This document shows positions 25,548 to 33,810 of a stretch of 64,000 bases of DNA, in pieces. The stretch's first letter is position 1. Every line of letters starts with the position of its first letter. The position numbers were made by a program, and so were the translations under genes. The notes under the pieces were generated by a model. That model was given only the letters and a program-made list of their open reading frames with translations. It was not told where the DNA came from and did no database searches. The DNA is from Bog-950 sp046329535 (GTDB taxonomy: Bacteria; Bacteroidota; Bacteroidia; Chitinophagales; LD1), in NCBI GenBank assembly GCA_046329535.1, contig JAXLUN010000004.1, forward strand, positions 372,001 to 436,000. Direction: 5' to 3'.

Positions 25548-26375
25548 ATGGCCAAGAAAAAATCGGCATCTAAACCAGCTCCTAAAAAGCAGCCGAAACC
25601 ACAACCTAAAGCAAAGGCTAAACCTCCGGTAAAAGTGAAGCCGATAGTCAAAGCAAAACCTTCTGCTAAAGCAAAAGCCACTACCAAGGTAGCTGCTAAG
25701 CCCGAAATAAAAGCTCAACCGCAACCAAAGCCTCAGGCAGCAAAACCCAAAAAAGATATTAAACACATTGCCATTGCCGGTAACATTGGTGCCGGTAAAA
25801 CTACACTGACCAAAATTCTGTCTAAACATTTTGGGTGGTTACCGCAGTTTGAAGACGTGGAAAACAATCCTTATCTGAATGACTTTTATGAAGATATGCC
25901 CCGTTGGAGTTTTAATCTTCAGGTATACTTTCTCAACTCTCGTTTCCGTCAGATAATTGAAATTCAGCAGGGCACAGAAGTGGTTATTCAGGACAGAACT
26001 ATACATGAAGATGCCATGATATTTGCACCTAACCTGCATGGTATGGGTTTAATGAGTACCCGCGATTTTGAAAATTACACTAAGTTATTTGAAACTATCA
26101 GCGGGTTGATTCGTCCACCGGATTTATTAATTTATCTCAAGGCATCTGTGCCTACTCTGGTGAATCAGATCCAAAAACGCGGACGGGAGTACGAAGACAA
26201 TCTTCGACTCGATTACATCCGCAGATTAAATGAGTATTACGAAAAATGGATTAGCACTTATAAAGATGGGCGTTTGCTTGTGATAGATGTAGATGCTATC
26301 AATTTTGCTGATGATGAAGAGGCACAGGGTGAAGTGATAAATAAAGTAAATGCTGAATTGTTTGGATTGTTTTAA
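25548..26375 (+). CDS. Deoxynucleoside kinase with Lys/Pro/Ala-rich N-terminal tail
   Basis: Residues 72-275 form a dNK/dGK-type deoxynucleoside kinase: P-loop GNIGAGKTTL, the FYEDMPRWSFNLQVYFLNSR segment, catalytic/substrate motif QDRTIHEDAMIF and the lid region KRGREYEDNLRLDY. These salvage kinases phosphorylate dA, dG or other deoxynucleosides. Residues 1-69 are an extra low-complexity tail with 23 Lys, many Pro and Ala, and one acidic residue. The ATG at 25548 fits, but the family core could begin near Asp70. The tail may bind nucleic acid or another polyanion. A strong terminator follows at 26389. Confidence 0.92.
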   Translation: MAKKKSASKPAPKKQPKPQPKAKAKPPVKVKPIVKAKPSAKAKATTKVAAKPEIKAQPQPKPQAAKPKKDIKHIAIAGNIGAGKTTLTKILSKHFGWLPQFEDVENNPYLNDFYEDMPRWSFNLQVYFLNSRFRQIIEIQQGTEVVIQDRTIHEDAMIFAPNLHGMGLMSTRDFENYTKLFETISGLIRPPDLLIYLKASVPTLVNQIQKRGREYEDNLRLDYIRRLNEYYEKWISTYKDGRLLVIDVDAINFADDEEAQGEVINKVNAELFGLF

Positions 26376-26388
26376 TCCTTTGTGTTAA

Positions 26389-26427
26389 TAAATAGAAAAG
26401 GCGCTCAAGGAGCGCCTTTTCTATTTA
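26389..26427. terminator. Intrinsic terminator after the deoxynucleoside kinase
   Basis: A perfect 18-bp inverted repeat (26389-26406 / 26410-26427) surrounds the loop AAG. The core is GGCGCTC/GAGCGCC flanked by AAAA and TTTT, so it can terminate both the kinase and the leftward pentapeptide-repeat gene. Confidence 0.9.
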
Positions 26428-26461
26428 AGATATCATACTGTTTTATGGAAAAAACTAGATC

Positions 26462-27034
26462 CTAAACTATCTCAATATCATAACTCTGCAACAATCCCTC
26501 CAAACCTGCCGAAGAGAATTTGGCTTTACGAACGTAATTCACTTCCGGATGAATAACGTAATTGTAAGCGCTGGAAAAATCAGCTTTTTCAAGTAACGTA
26601 TTTTCAAAAACACTTCCTGCTAGGTCACAATTATTTAATACACTCCCGGTTAAATCCGTTTCGGTAAAGTCAACCTCTTGCATACTGCACCTGGTAAATA
26701 CCGTTTTTTTCATTCTTAGTTTATAAAATGAAGACAGATTAAGCACGCATTTACTGAAACTTACCTTAAACTGCAATTCATTGCATTGATGAAACTGAAG
26801 CCCCAATAATTTACATTGATTAAAATCAACGTGTTTAAAGGATGTATTATTTACTTTTAATAAACTCAGGTTGCAGTCACTGAATACACAATCGGAGAAA
26901 ATAAAACCCGATAAATCCACTTCTGTCAGATTGCATTGCACAAAACGGCAGTTTTCGTAGTTACCTATAACCAATTCTGTTCGGGTAAAATCCACTTTCT
27001 CAAAGGTTTTATCTTCTATGTATACTCGGCTCAT
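26462..27034 (-). CDS. Pentapeptide-repeat protein
   Basis: The 190-aa protein consists of loosely conserved A/C-[DNF]-[LF]-x-x pentapeptides: CNLTE, VDLSG, CVFSD, CNLSL, VDFTE, TDLTG, SVLNN, CDLAG, SVFEN and ADFSS. These should form a right-handed quadrilateral beta-helix. Two regions break the pattern: about 85-115, and the C-terminal ~35 residues. Some such proteins mimic DNA and protect gyrase, but most have no known job. Its ATG overlaps the purT stop by 4 bases (ATGA), so it is translationally coupled to purine synthesis. Confidence 0.9.
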   Translation of the reverse strand: MSRVYIEDKTFEKVDFTRTELVIGNYENCRFVQCNLTEVDLSGFIFSDCVFSDCNLSLLKVNNTSFKHVDFNQCKLLGLQFHQCNELQFKVSFSKCVLNLSSFYKLRMKKTVFTRCSMQEVDFTETDLTGSVLNNCDLAGSVFENTLLEKADFSSAYNYVIHPEVNYVRKAKFSSAGLEGLLQSYDIEIV

Positions 27035-28200
27035 TCGTTCATTACATTTACTTTGGCTGCGTTGGCAATGGCTTTTAGTTTCACCGCATTTACATCCGAC
27101 CCAATGGCATCGTATGCCAATGCAACGGCCATTCTCCGGTAAGGACGAGTAGTAGGTTTACCAAATATTCGAATATCTGTGCGTGGTTCTTTTACGGCTT
27201 CGCTTACTCCAGTATAAGTAGGGTTTTTCCCTTCCTTACTGGCCAGAATTACTGCACTGGCACCTACTTTTAGTAATTCTATTTCAGGAATGGGAATGCC
27301 CAATACGGCTCTGGCATGCAGTTCAAATTCCGATAAATTTTGAGTGCCGACCAGCGTAACCATTCCTGTATCATGGGGACGTGGTGAAAGTTCGCTGAAG
27401 TATACACCTTCATCGGCCAAAAAATATTCTACCCCCCAAATACCTGCCCCGGTAAGCGAACGAGTAACTTTTTCGGCAATTTCCTGTGCCTCTTTCAAAT
27501 GTCCCTCATTCATCAAGCAAGGCTGCCAACTTTCCTGGTAATCGCCCCGTTCCTGGCGGTGTCCGATAGGAGGACAGAATAGGGTAGGGCCATTCTTTTG
27601 TGTTACTGTAAGCAGGGTAATCTCGGTATGGAATTTCACAAAAGCTTCTACAATCACTTCGGCAATATCTCCCCGCTTTCCACTTTGCGAGTAATTCCAG
27701 GCTTTTTCTATTTCGGCTTCGCTTTTGATAGTTGATTGTCCTTTGCCGCTGCTGCTCATCAAAGGTTTCACCACACATGGGATACCCACTTCTGTGACCG
27801 CAACTTTTAGTTCTTCCAACGTTGTGGCATAGCGGTAGTTAGCCGTTCGAAGGCCTAATTCCTTAGCCGCTAAATCGCGGATGGCTTTACGATTCATGGT
27901 AAAGTTAGCTGCACGGGCGCTGGGAACTACCTGAACACCCTGTTTTTCATAGTCGTAAAAACGCTCGGTACGAATAGCTTCAATTTCGGGAACAATTAAA
28001 TCCGGCTGATGTTTGGCCACCAGCGCGTCCAGCGCATCACCGTCCAGCATATTGATAACTTCGCGCACATCGGCTACCTGTTGAGCCGGTGCGTCATTAT
28101 AGCTGTCTACAGCAATTACATATTGCCCTAAACGTTTGGCCGCAATCACAAATTCTTTTCCCAGTTCTCCGCTGCCCAGCAGCATTATTTTTTTCGACAT
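27031..28200 (-). CDS. purT: Formate-dependent GAR transformylase PurT
   Basis: PurT is an ATP-grasp enzyme that makes formyl-GAR from GAR, formate and ATP. The 389-aa length matches E. coli (392). Features are KKIMLLGSGELGKEF, EIEAIRTE, the ATP-grasp loop VVKPLMSSSGKGQS, and EYFLADEGVYFSELSPRPHDTGMVT with the metal ligands. It is divergent from the PUR-alpha-like gene and coupled to the pentapeptide-repeat gene downstream. Confidence 0.97.
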   Translation of the reverse strand: MSKKIMLLGSGELGKEFVIAAKRLGQYVIAVDSYNDAPAQQVADVREVINMLDGDALDALVAKHQPDLIVPEIEAIRTERFYDYEKQGVQVVPSARAANFTMNRKAIRDLAAKELGLRTANYRYATTLEELKVAVTEVGIPCVVKPLMSSSGKGQSTIKSEAEIEKAWNYSQSGKRGDIAEVIVEAFVKFHTEITLLTVTQKNGPTLFCPPIGHRQERGDYQESWQPCLMNEGHLKEAQEIAEKVTRSLTGAGIWGVEYFLADEGVYFSELSPRPHDTGMVTLVGTQNLSEFELHARAVLGIPIPEIELLKVGASAVILASKEGKNPTYTGVSEAVKEPRTDIRIFGKPTTRPYRRMAVALAYDAIGSDVNAVKLKAIANAAKVNVMNE

Positions 28201-28257
28201 ACTTATTTATTTGGATTGAATAAAATCTTTTACTTCGCTCTGCAAAATAAAAACCAC

Positions 28258-28566
28258 ATGCAAGACGACAAAACCTTGTTTACAGAAAAAGTACCAGCAG
28301 GAAAGAGAACTTACTTCTTAGATGTGAAAGAGAATCATCAGGGTACACAGATTCTAAAAATTACCGAAAGCCGTAAAAATAACGGGGAGTTTATACGTCA
28401 TAGCGTCATGGTTTTTCAGGAAGATTTTGATAAAATTTTTGAGGCTTTACAGAACGTGAAAAATTTCATTCACGATAATCCTTCATCTCAGCCCAATCGA
28501 ACTTATACTTCTGCTGAACAAGCACCAGCACCCCAGGATTTTAAAGAGGAAGATCTTAGTTTTTGA
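28258..28566 (+). CDS. PUR-alpha-like single-strand nucleic-acid-binding protein (DUF3276)
   Basis: The 102-aa product has FTEKVPAGKRTYFLDVKEN, QILKITESRKNNGEFIRHS, VFQEDFDKIFEAL and an acidic/Pro tail. This is the DUF3276/PUR-family signature, whose Borrelia homologue has the PUR-alpha fold and binds DNA/RNA. I start at ATG 28258 (MQDDKTLF); the upstream 14 codons to 28216 are open but atypical. It converges with 28556-29116, overlapping by 11 bases. Confidence 0.88.
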   Translation: MQDDKTLFTEKVPAGKRTYFLDVKENHQGTQILKITESRKNNGEFIRHSVMVFQEDFDKIFEALQNVKNFIHDNPSSQPNRTYTSAEQAPAPQDFKEEDLSF

Positions 28567-29116
28567 TTGTTACCCAACTGGGTACCGTTATCCGCAGGTT
28601 AGTGAAGCTTCCGGATAAGTAAATGTCCCGTTTCCCATCAGTTGGGGCTCCCCAACTGCGCAATTTGCAATTATAATCGGCTGAAAGCAGAAAATGCTTC
28701 CGGTCACTTTCCCAGTCAAAGCGGGTAATTTTTAGTTTACTTTCATCTCCCAGCAAATAGTAACTACCCGACATATACTGTACAGCCATAGAATAATACT
28801 TTAAACTTCCGATATGCTCCGGTTCGTAATTTAGCTCCATTTGAATATTCTCGTTAAACAGGCGCCCTTCTGATATATCGTATGATGGACCGTTAAAAGT
28901 GGCACTGATAACGGTTCGGGCAGGTACACGGCCATCAATTGAGCCGGTTTTATTCATCACAATTCCCCGCAAGAGCTGATCTTGCTGTAACTCGAATGGT
29001 TTATTATTGATGATGGTGGCGAAAGCAGGAGAGGTATCACCAGATCCATCTATTCCCCAAAAGACAGAACAGCCGAAACCAGTCAAGGCAGCTACTAAAA
29101 TGGTGAACAATTTCAT
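28556..29116 (-). CDS. Hypothetical lipoprotein, paralogue A of a tandem pair
   Basis: The function is unknown. The 186-aa product has a hydrophobic leader with a lipobox-like LTGFGC (Cys16). The mature part shares a clear pattern with the protein at 29201-29806: MNKTGSI, FNENIQMEL, ITRFDWESDRKHFLLSADY-C-KLRSWG and ITVPSWVTI. It is probably an all-beta envelope protein. It lies 84 bases downstream of the paralogue on the same strand. Confidence 0.75.
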   Translation of the reverse strand: MKLFTILVAALTGFGCSVFWGIDGSGDTSPAFATIINNKPFELQQDQLLRGIVMNKTGSIDGRVPARTVISATFNGPSYDISEGRLFNENIQMELNYEPEHIGSLKYYSMAVQYMSGSYYLLGDESKLKITRFDWESDRKHFLLSADYNCKLRSWGAPTDGKRDIYLSGSFTNLRITVPSWVTIKN

Positions 29117-29200
29117 ACAACAGAAAACAACTTATAGAGTCAGAATCAATAATGATTTTGCCTAAGATAAACCGTCCGCTAGGAAATGTCAAGTAATGAG

Positions 29201-29806
29201 TCAGTTTCCGGCTAGCTGGGTAGGCTCGGTAATTTTAACCCATGCGGGTACGGTTACGTTGATACCCACCATTCTACCTTTTAGCCGAATAGTGGGCTGG
29301 CTTTCAGCCGGGAAACCCCACCTTCGCATTTTGCAATCAAAATCAGCACTCATCAGCAGGTAGCGGTGGTCATCGCTCCAGTCAATTTTAGAAATTCTGA
29401 AGCGGGTCTGCTCGGGAATCTGATAATAAGCGTGCTGATCGTATTTTACCTCAATTTTTAAGTCATTTGGTTCGCCCAGTTCACCATTGGCAAAACTGTA
29501 TTCAAATTCAATGTTCTCGTCAAAGGGTTTGCCATTGGTATCTTTATAATTATTGCCGTAAAAAATAAGCGAATTGGCTACCCGGCTCAACTGGGCGTTA
29601 GATTTTTGATTGATAGAGCCGGTTTTGTTCAGCAACTCAGCACGGTATTTATCATTGTCGCGCATTTCAAACATGTTGCCGTCTAAAATCGCAAAGAAAT
29701 AACCATTGTTTTTATAATGATTCTGTTCATCGTCATCATATCCTTTAAACGAACCAGAGGTCAGCATAATGGCTGATAAAACCAATAATGTACGTATATG
29801 TTTCAT
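29201..29806 (-). CDS. Hypothetical secreted protein, paralogue B of a tandem pair
   Basis: This 201-aa protein has a Sec-type leader (MKHIRTLLVLSAIMLTSGS) without an obvious lipobox Cys. It aligns with 28556-29116 at LNKTGSI, FDENIEFEYSF, ISKIDWSDDHRYLLMSADFDCKMRRWG and VTVPAWVKI. The strictly kept DWxxDxxxxLxSADxxCKxRxWG block suggests a shared fold or binding surface. No known family was recognised. Confidence 0.75.
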   Translation of the reverse strand: MKHIRTLLVLSAIMLTSGSFKGYDDDEQNHYKNNGYFFAILDGNMFEMRDNDKYRAELLNKTGSINQKSNAQLSRVANSLIFYGNNYKDTNGKPFDENIEFEYSFANGELGEPNDLKIEVKYDQHAYYQIPEQTRFRISKIDWSDDHRYLLMSADFDCKMRRWGFPAESQPTIRLKGRMVGINVTVPAWVKITEPTQLAGN

Positions 29807-29949
29807 ATCGTTAGTTTCTTCACATAAAGTTTACGGGAACACACCGCTCCGGTTCTTATTACGCAGAAGCGTAAAAAAAGATACAAACAATGTCTTGTAG
29901 CTTGAGATGAGATAAGAATAGGCTTAACGGCAGTAAAAGAACTATCTGA

Positions 29950-30570
29950 TTAGAGCGACTGTTTTTTAGATACAGAGCGCGGACGCTTAGGTCTGTTTTC
30001 CTGATGGCCAACGGGGTTAGGTTTTAGTCCGGCTAGTTGTTGCGCTTTTCTCAGGCTGCCGAAATAGCTGTAATACTGATTGGAGGTAAACTGTTCTGCT
30101 GCATCTATTTCCATTTTGGTTGGTGTACGACCCAATTGTTCTGCCAGTTTTTTCAAATGAAGAATCAGCGCATCTTTTTTAGCTGAATCATCCGGCTTAG
30201 CGCGTTTTAGTTTCTTGTACTCATAACCATCTCTCAATGCCAGTTTTCTGAATTCATAGTAATGTAAGCACACACACGTGCCGTATGGTCTCAGTTCATT
30301 GATACTGGGGATATATCCATACTTCTTCACCAATTCAACAAAGGCCGCATAGTTCCGGTTAAAACGCAGTTGCTTGTCCGTGGCCTGCTTAAAAGCTTCT
30401 CCGGTTCTTTGGAGTAACTGATGTACCCGTTGCCGCGAAACGTGATATTTACGAGCCAAATCACCAGTTGACAAACCCGACTCATACTCCTTTAGCAAGT
30501 CAGAAGGGGCTACCGATACTATCCTAGTTTTGTGTTTTACCTGACGGGCAGTTAATTGATGTGGTGACAT
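29950..30570 (-). CDS. HTH protein with two homing-endonuclease-associated-type repeats
   Basis: The 206-aa protein opens with a basic segment and a helix-turn-helix (EYESGLSTGDLARKYHVSR followed by QRVHQLLQRTGE, about 30-60), resembling sigma-4/resolvase-type HTHs. Two ~50-residue repeats follow: KYGYIPSINELRP-YG-HYYEFRKLALRDG and GRTPTKMEIDAAEQF-YYSYFGSLRKAQQLAGL. These look like HEAR/HNH-associated helical DNA-binding units. No nuclease motif is present, and the C-terminus is Lys/Arg-rich. It is probably a DNA-binding regulator; the target is unknown. Confidence 0.7.
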   Translation of the reverse strand: MSPHQLTARQVKHKTRIVSVAPSDLLKEYESGLSTGDLARKYHVSRQRVHQLLQRTGEAFKQATDKQLRFNRNYAAFVELVKKYGYIPSINELRPYGTCVCLHYYEFRKLALRDGYEYKKLKRAKPDDSAKKDALILHLKKLAEQLGRTPTKMEIDAAEQFTSNQYYSYFGSLRKAQQLAGLKPNPVGHQENRPKRPRSVSKKQSL

Positions 30571-30726
30571 AACGGTTACAAAAATATGTGTTTGTTGTGT
30601 GACGGGAAAGTAAAAGAGGATATTTTTGTCTTTTTATGAATTCCAGTGATGAAGGTAATTGCGTTTGTACCGAATCGTAACGGAAAAAGGAGCAATATAT
30701 TTTACATTCGAACTATAAATTGATGC

Positions 30727-31137
30727 ATGATTACGGTAGAAACAACTATTTACGCCACGATCGAAAAGGTGTGGATCTTCTGGACTCGGCCCGAGCATAT
30801 CATCCAGTGGTATTTTGCCTCCGATGACTGGTGTGCCCCCTTGGCTGAAAATGATTTACGGGTGGGAGGACGATTTAAAACCACCATGGCGTCTAAAGAT
30901 GGCAGTATCAGTTTCGATTTTTCGGGTGAGTATACCGAGGTAAAGCCGGGTGAGTGCATTGCTTATCTACTGGATGATAACCGCGAGGTGATTACCACCT
31001 TTGTAAATACTCCTTTCACGGTTATCATTAACCAGAGTTTTGAAGCCGAAGAAACTCACCCTCGCCAAATGCAGCAGGAAGGCTGGCAGAGTATTCTCAA
31101 CAACTTTAAAAAGTATGTCGAGAGCCAAGGTGATTAG
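30727..31137 (+). CDS. SRPBCC/AHSA1-type domain protein
   Basis: This 136-aa single-domain protein has the START-like AHSA1 pattern: TIYATIEKVWIFWTRPEHI near the N-terminus, WYFASDDWCAPLAENDLRVGGRF, DFSGEYTEVKPGECIAYLLDD and HPRQMQQEGWQSILNNFKKY at the C-terminus. Members bind hydrophobic ligands or Hsp90-like partners. It is encoded alone, converging with ettA across a leftward terminator. Confidence 0.9.
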   Translation: MITVETTIYATIEKVWIFWTRPEHIIQWYFASDDWCAPLAENDLRVGGRFKTTMASKDGSISFDFSGEYTEVKPGECIAYLLDDNREVITTFVNTPFTVIINQSFEAEETHPRQMQQEGWQSILNNFKKYVESQGD

Positions 31138-31221
31138 GCTTTTCTTTTTCGGAAATGCAACCGATAACCCTGGGAATTCTGTTCGATTTTTGATAGTCCG
31201 CGATAATCAGGGGGCTACCCC

Positions 31222-31245
31222 AAAAAAGGCGCCTTTCTGCGCCTT
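31222..31245 (-). terminator. Intrinsic terminator for ettA
   Basis: On the minus strand the stem AAGGCGC-AGAAAG-GCGCCTT (31226-31245) is followed by a T6 run (A6 at 31222-31227 on the plus strand). It lies 30 bases beyond the ettA stop. Confidence 0.65.
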
Positions 31246-31275
31246 CTAACAATTCTCATGAAACAGTATAGCTAT

Positions 31276-32958
31276 TTAAACCACCAGTTTTTTATACTTA
31301 AACTTCTTGGGCTGATCACCGCTGATGCCTAAGCGTATCTTCTTGTTCTCTTCGTAATCGCTGAAACCCCCTTCGAACCAATATACCTGCCCCTCGCCTT
31401 CAAAGGCTAAAATGTGAGTGCAGATGCGGTCTAAGAACCAGCGGTCGTGGCTGATAACTACGGCACAACCGGCAAAATTTTCCAGCGCTTCTTCCAGTGC
31501 GCGTATGGTGTTTACATCCAAATCGTTAGTAGGCTCATCCAGCAGCAATACGTTGGCTTCTGCACGCAGGGTAAGGGCTAAATGCAAACGGTTTCTTTCT
31601 CCACCCGATAGTATCTTGATTTTCTTCTGCTGGTCGGCTCCGTTAAAGTTGAAGCGACCCACATACCCCCGCGAGTTCAGCTTCAGTTTTCCCAGTTCAA
31701 TCCATTCATCGCCATTGGATATAACGTCCCAAACGGTTTTTTCGGGGTCAATGTTAGCGTGGGTCTGGTCTACGTATGAAATCTTTACGGTTTCGCCTAC
31801 TTCAAAAGTACCGGTGGTGGGTTTCTCTTCTCCCATAATCATGCGGAACAAGGTGGTTTTACCGGCCCCATTTGGGCCTATGATACCTACAATACCCCCT
31901 TGCGGTAAACTGAAGTTCAGGTTCTCATATAGTACGCGGTCGCCAAAGGCTTTTGATACGTTATGAGCCTCAATTACCTTAGCTCCTAAACGCGGACCTG
32001 GTGGTATATAAATTTCCAGTTTATCTTCGGTCTGCTTACCTTCTTCCGAAGCCATCTTTTCATAGTTCTGTATACGCGCTTTCGATTTTGCCTGTCTGGC
32101 CTTTTGGCCCATACGCACCCAAGCCAACTCGCGCTCCAGCATTTTCTGGCGTTTACTTTCGCTTCGTTCTTCCTGTTCCATACGGATTTGTTTCTGCTCT
32201 AGCCAAGAAGAGTAATTTCCCTTCCAAGGAATACCCTTGCCTGCTTCCAGTTCCAGAATCCAGCCGGCTACATTATCCAAGAAATAACGGTCGTGTGTAA
32301 TACAGATAACAGTTCCTTTATACAGCGCCAGGTGGTGCTCCAGCCATAACACCGATTCGGCATCCAGATGGTTGGTCGGCTCATCCAGCAACAATACATC
32401 GGGTTCCTGCAGTAAAAGGCGGCAAAGGGCCACGCGTCTTTTCTCTCCTCCCGATAGATTTTTGATAGGCGCATCGCCATCCGGACATTGTAGGGCATCC
32501 ATGGCGCGGCTTAGCACCTGATCAATTTCCCAGGCATTGGCAGCATCAATTTTATCCTGCAAAATGCCTTGACGCTCCAGCAGTTTTTCCATACGGTCAC
32601 CATCCAGATTAGGGTCGTTAAACTCTTCGCTAATGTTGTTAAATTCATCCAGCAGGGCAAAGATTTCTTTTTTGCCTTCGCGAATAATTTCAATCACGGT
32701 TTTACTATCATCTAAGTGAGGCTCCTGCTCCAGATAGCCTACGCTGTAGTCTTTACTCTTTTCAATTTTACCCTGGTAGTTTTCATCTACTCCGGCTATA
32801 ATTTTTAAAAGTGTTGACTTACCCGAACCGTTGGCCCCAATGATACCGATTTTGGCCCCGTAGAAAAAGCTGAGGTAAATGTCTTTCAAAATCTGTTTAG
32901 TAGGCGGAATGGTTTTCCCCACGCCCTGCATCGAAAAAATAATGGTATTGTCTGCCAT
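31276..32958 (-). CDS. ettA: ABC-F protein EttA, energy-dependent translational throttle
   Basis: The 560-aa protein has tandem ABC domains without membrane segments: Walker A GANGSGKST and GPNGAGKTT, signatures LSGGEKRRVALCR and LSGGERNRLHLA, Walker B VLLLDEPTNHLD and VLLLDEPTNDLD. An arm insertion in domain 1 and a charged linker (KQIRMEQEERSESKRQKMLE) separate them. EttA binds the ribosomal E site and gates elongation by ATP/ADP ratio. The length matches E. coli EttA (555). It is divergent from the DUF2520 gene. Confidence 0.95.
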   Translation of the reverse strand: MADNTIIFSMQGVGKTIPPTKQILKDIYLSFFYGAKIGIIGANGSGKSTLLKIIAGVDENYQGKIEKSKDYSVGYLEQEPHLDDSKTVIEIIREGKKEIFALLDEFNNISEEFNDPNLDGDRMEKLLERQGILQDKIDAANAWEIDQVLSRAMDALQCPDGDAPIKNLSGGEKRRVALCRLLLQEPDVLLLDEPTNHLDAESVLWLEHHLALYKGTVICITHDRYFLDNVAGWILELEAGKGIPWKGNYSSWLEQKQIRMEQEERSESKRQKMLERELAWVRMGQKARQAKSKARIQNYEKMASEEGKQTEDKLEIYIPPGPRLGAKVIEAHNVSKAFGDRVLYENLNFSLPQGGIVGIIGPNGAGKTTLFRMIMGEEKPTTGTFEVGETVKISYVDQTHANIDPEKTVWDVISNGDEWIELGKLKLNSRGYVGRFNFNGADQQKKIKILSGGERNRLHLALTLRAEANVLLLDEPTNDLDVNTIRALEEALENFAGCAVVISHDRWFLDRICTHILAFEGEGQVYWFEGGFSDYEENKKIRLGISGDQPKKFKYKKLVV

Positions 32959-33008
32959 GTGTAATTGGAATGAGCCGCGAATATAATCGAATAGTTATTT
33001 TAGCCTTT

Positions 33009-33782
33009 ATGAAAATCACCATGATTGGAGCGGGCAATGTAGCCACACAGCTGGCGCTGGCACTTAAAAAGGCAGGCCACACACTGGTACAGATTTATAA
33101 CCGCAGCAGCGAAGCAGGAACCGAACTGGCACGCACCGTGGGAGCGGAATTTACAACCGATATGCAGACTCTATTACCGGCCGATGTTTATATAGTGGCT
33201 GTAAAAGATGATGCTATTGAAGAACGGGCAAAACTGCTCACCGCAGGTACAGCCGTAGTGACACATACTTCTGGAACCAAGTCGTTGAGTTTATTGAAAA
33301 ACTGTGGAGATAATTATGGCATATTTTATCCGTTGCAAACCATGACTAAACAATCGAAGGTTGATTTTAAAAATGTTCCGGTATTGATTGAAGGGAGTAA
33401 TGCCGAAACCAACCAAGTGCTGGAAGGACTGGCGCGAAGCATTTCGCAAAATGTTCATCGGGTTGATGAAGAACAGCGTCAGTGGATTCATATAGCGGCT
33501 GTGTTTGCTAATAATTTCACCAACCATCTCTTCGGAATATCTGAAGGAATCATGCTAAGTCATAGTTTGTCGTTCGAGATTCTAAAGCCTTTGATTATGC
33601 AAAGCATAGCGAATGTGGAGTTGTATTCGCCTGCCCGCATACAAACCGGCCCTGCAGCGCGTGGCGATATGCAAACCATTGAAAAACACCTGGTGCTGCT
33701 GGGTGACGACCACCGGCTGCAACAGATTTACCGGATACTGACTGAGAGTATTCTTGCTTCAGCAAATCAAAATCATGAATAA
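33009..33782 (+). CDS. DUF2520/Rossmann-fold oxidoreductase-like protein
   Basis: The 257-aa product begins MKITMIGAGNVATQLALAL, a GxGxxA dinucleotide-binding loop, with VYIVAVKDDAIEE and VTHTSGTKSL in the same domain. A helical C-terminal half (VFANNFTNHLFGISEG, ARIQTGPAARGD) is typical of DUF2520, related to ProC-like reductases. The substrate is unknown. The frame is open from 32970, but the family start is ATG 33009. It begins a rightward run leading into the carotenoid genes. Confidence 0.88.
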   Translation: MKITMIGAGNVATQLALALKKAGHTLVQIYNRSSEAGTELARTVGAEFTTDMQTLLPADVYIVAVKDDAIEERAKLLTAGTAVVTHTSGTKSLSLLKNCGDNYGIFYPLQTMTKQSKVDFKNVPVLIEGSNAETNQVLEGLARSISQNVHRVDEEQRQWIHIAAVFANNFTNHLFGISEGIMLSHSLSFEILKPLIMQSIANVELYSPARIQTGPAARGDMQTIEKHLVLLGDDHRLQQIYRILTESILASANQNHE

Positions 33783-33810
33783 ATTCGCCTGCTCATAAAA
33801 ACAATATCTA

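Noticed and set aside
25503..25829. Minus-strand Phe/Arg/Leu-rich frame opposite the kinase tail
   Set aside because: It is the antisense shadow of the Lys/Pro/Ala repeats; the plus strand continues into a clear kinase.
29807..29949. tRNA or small RNA in the gap before the paralogue pair
   Set aside because: No T-loop (GGTTCGA) or cloverleaf pairing and no terminator-like hairpin could be found.
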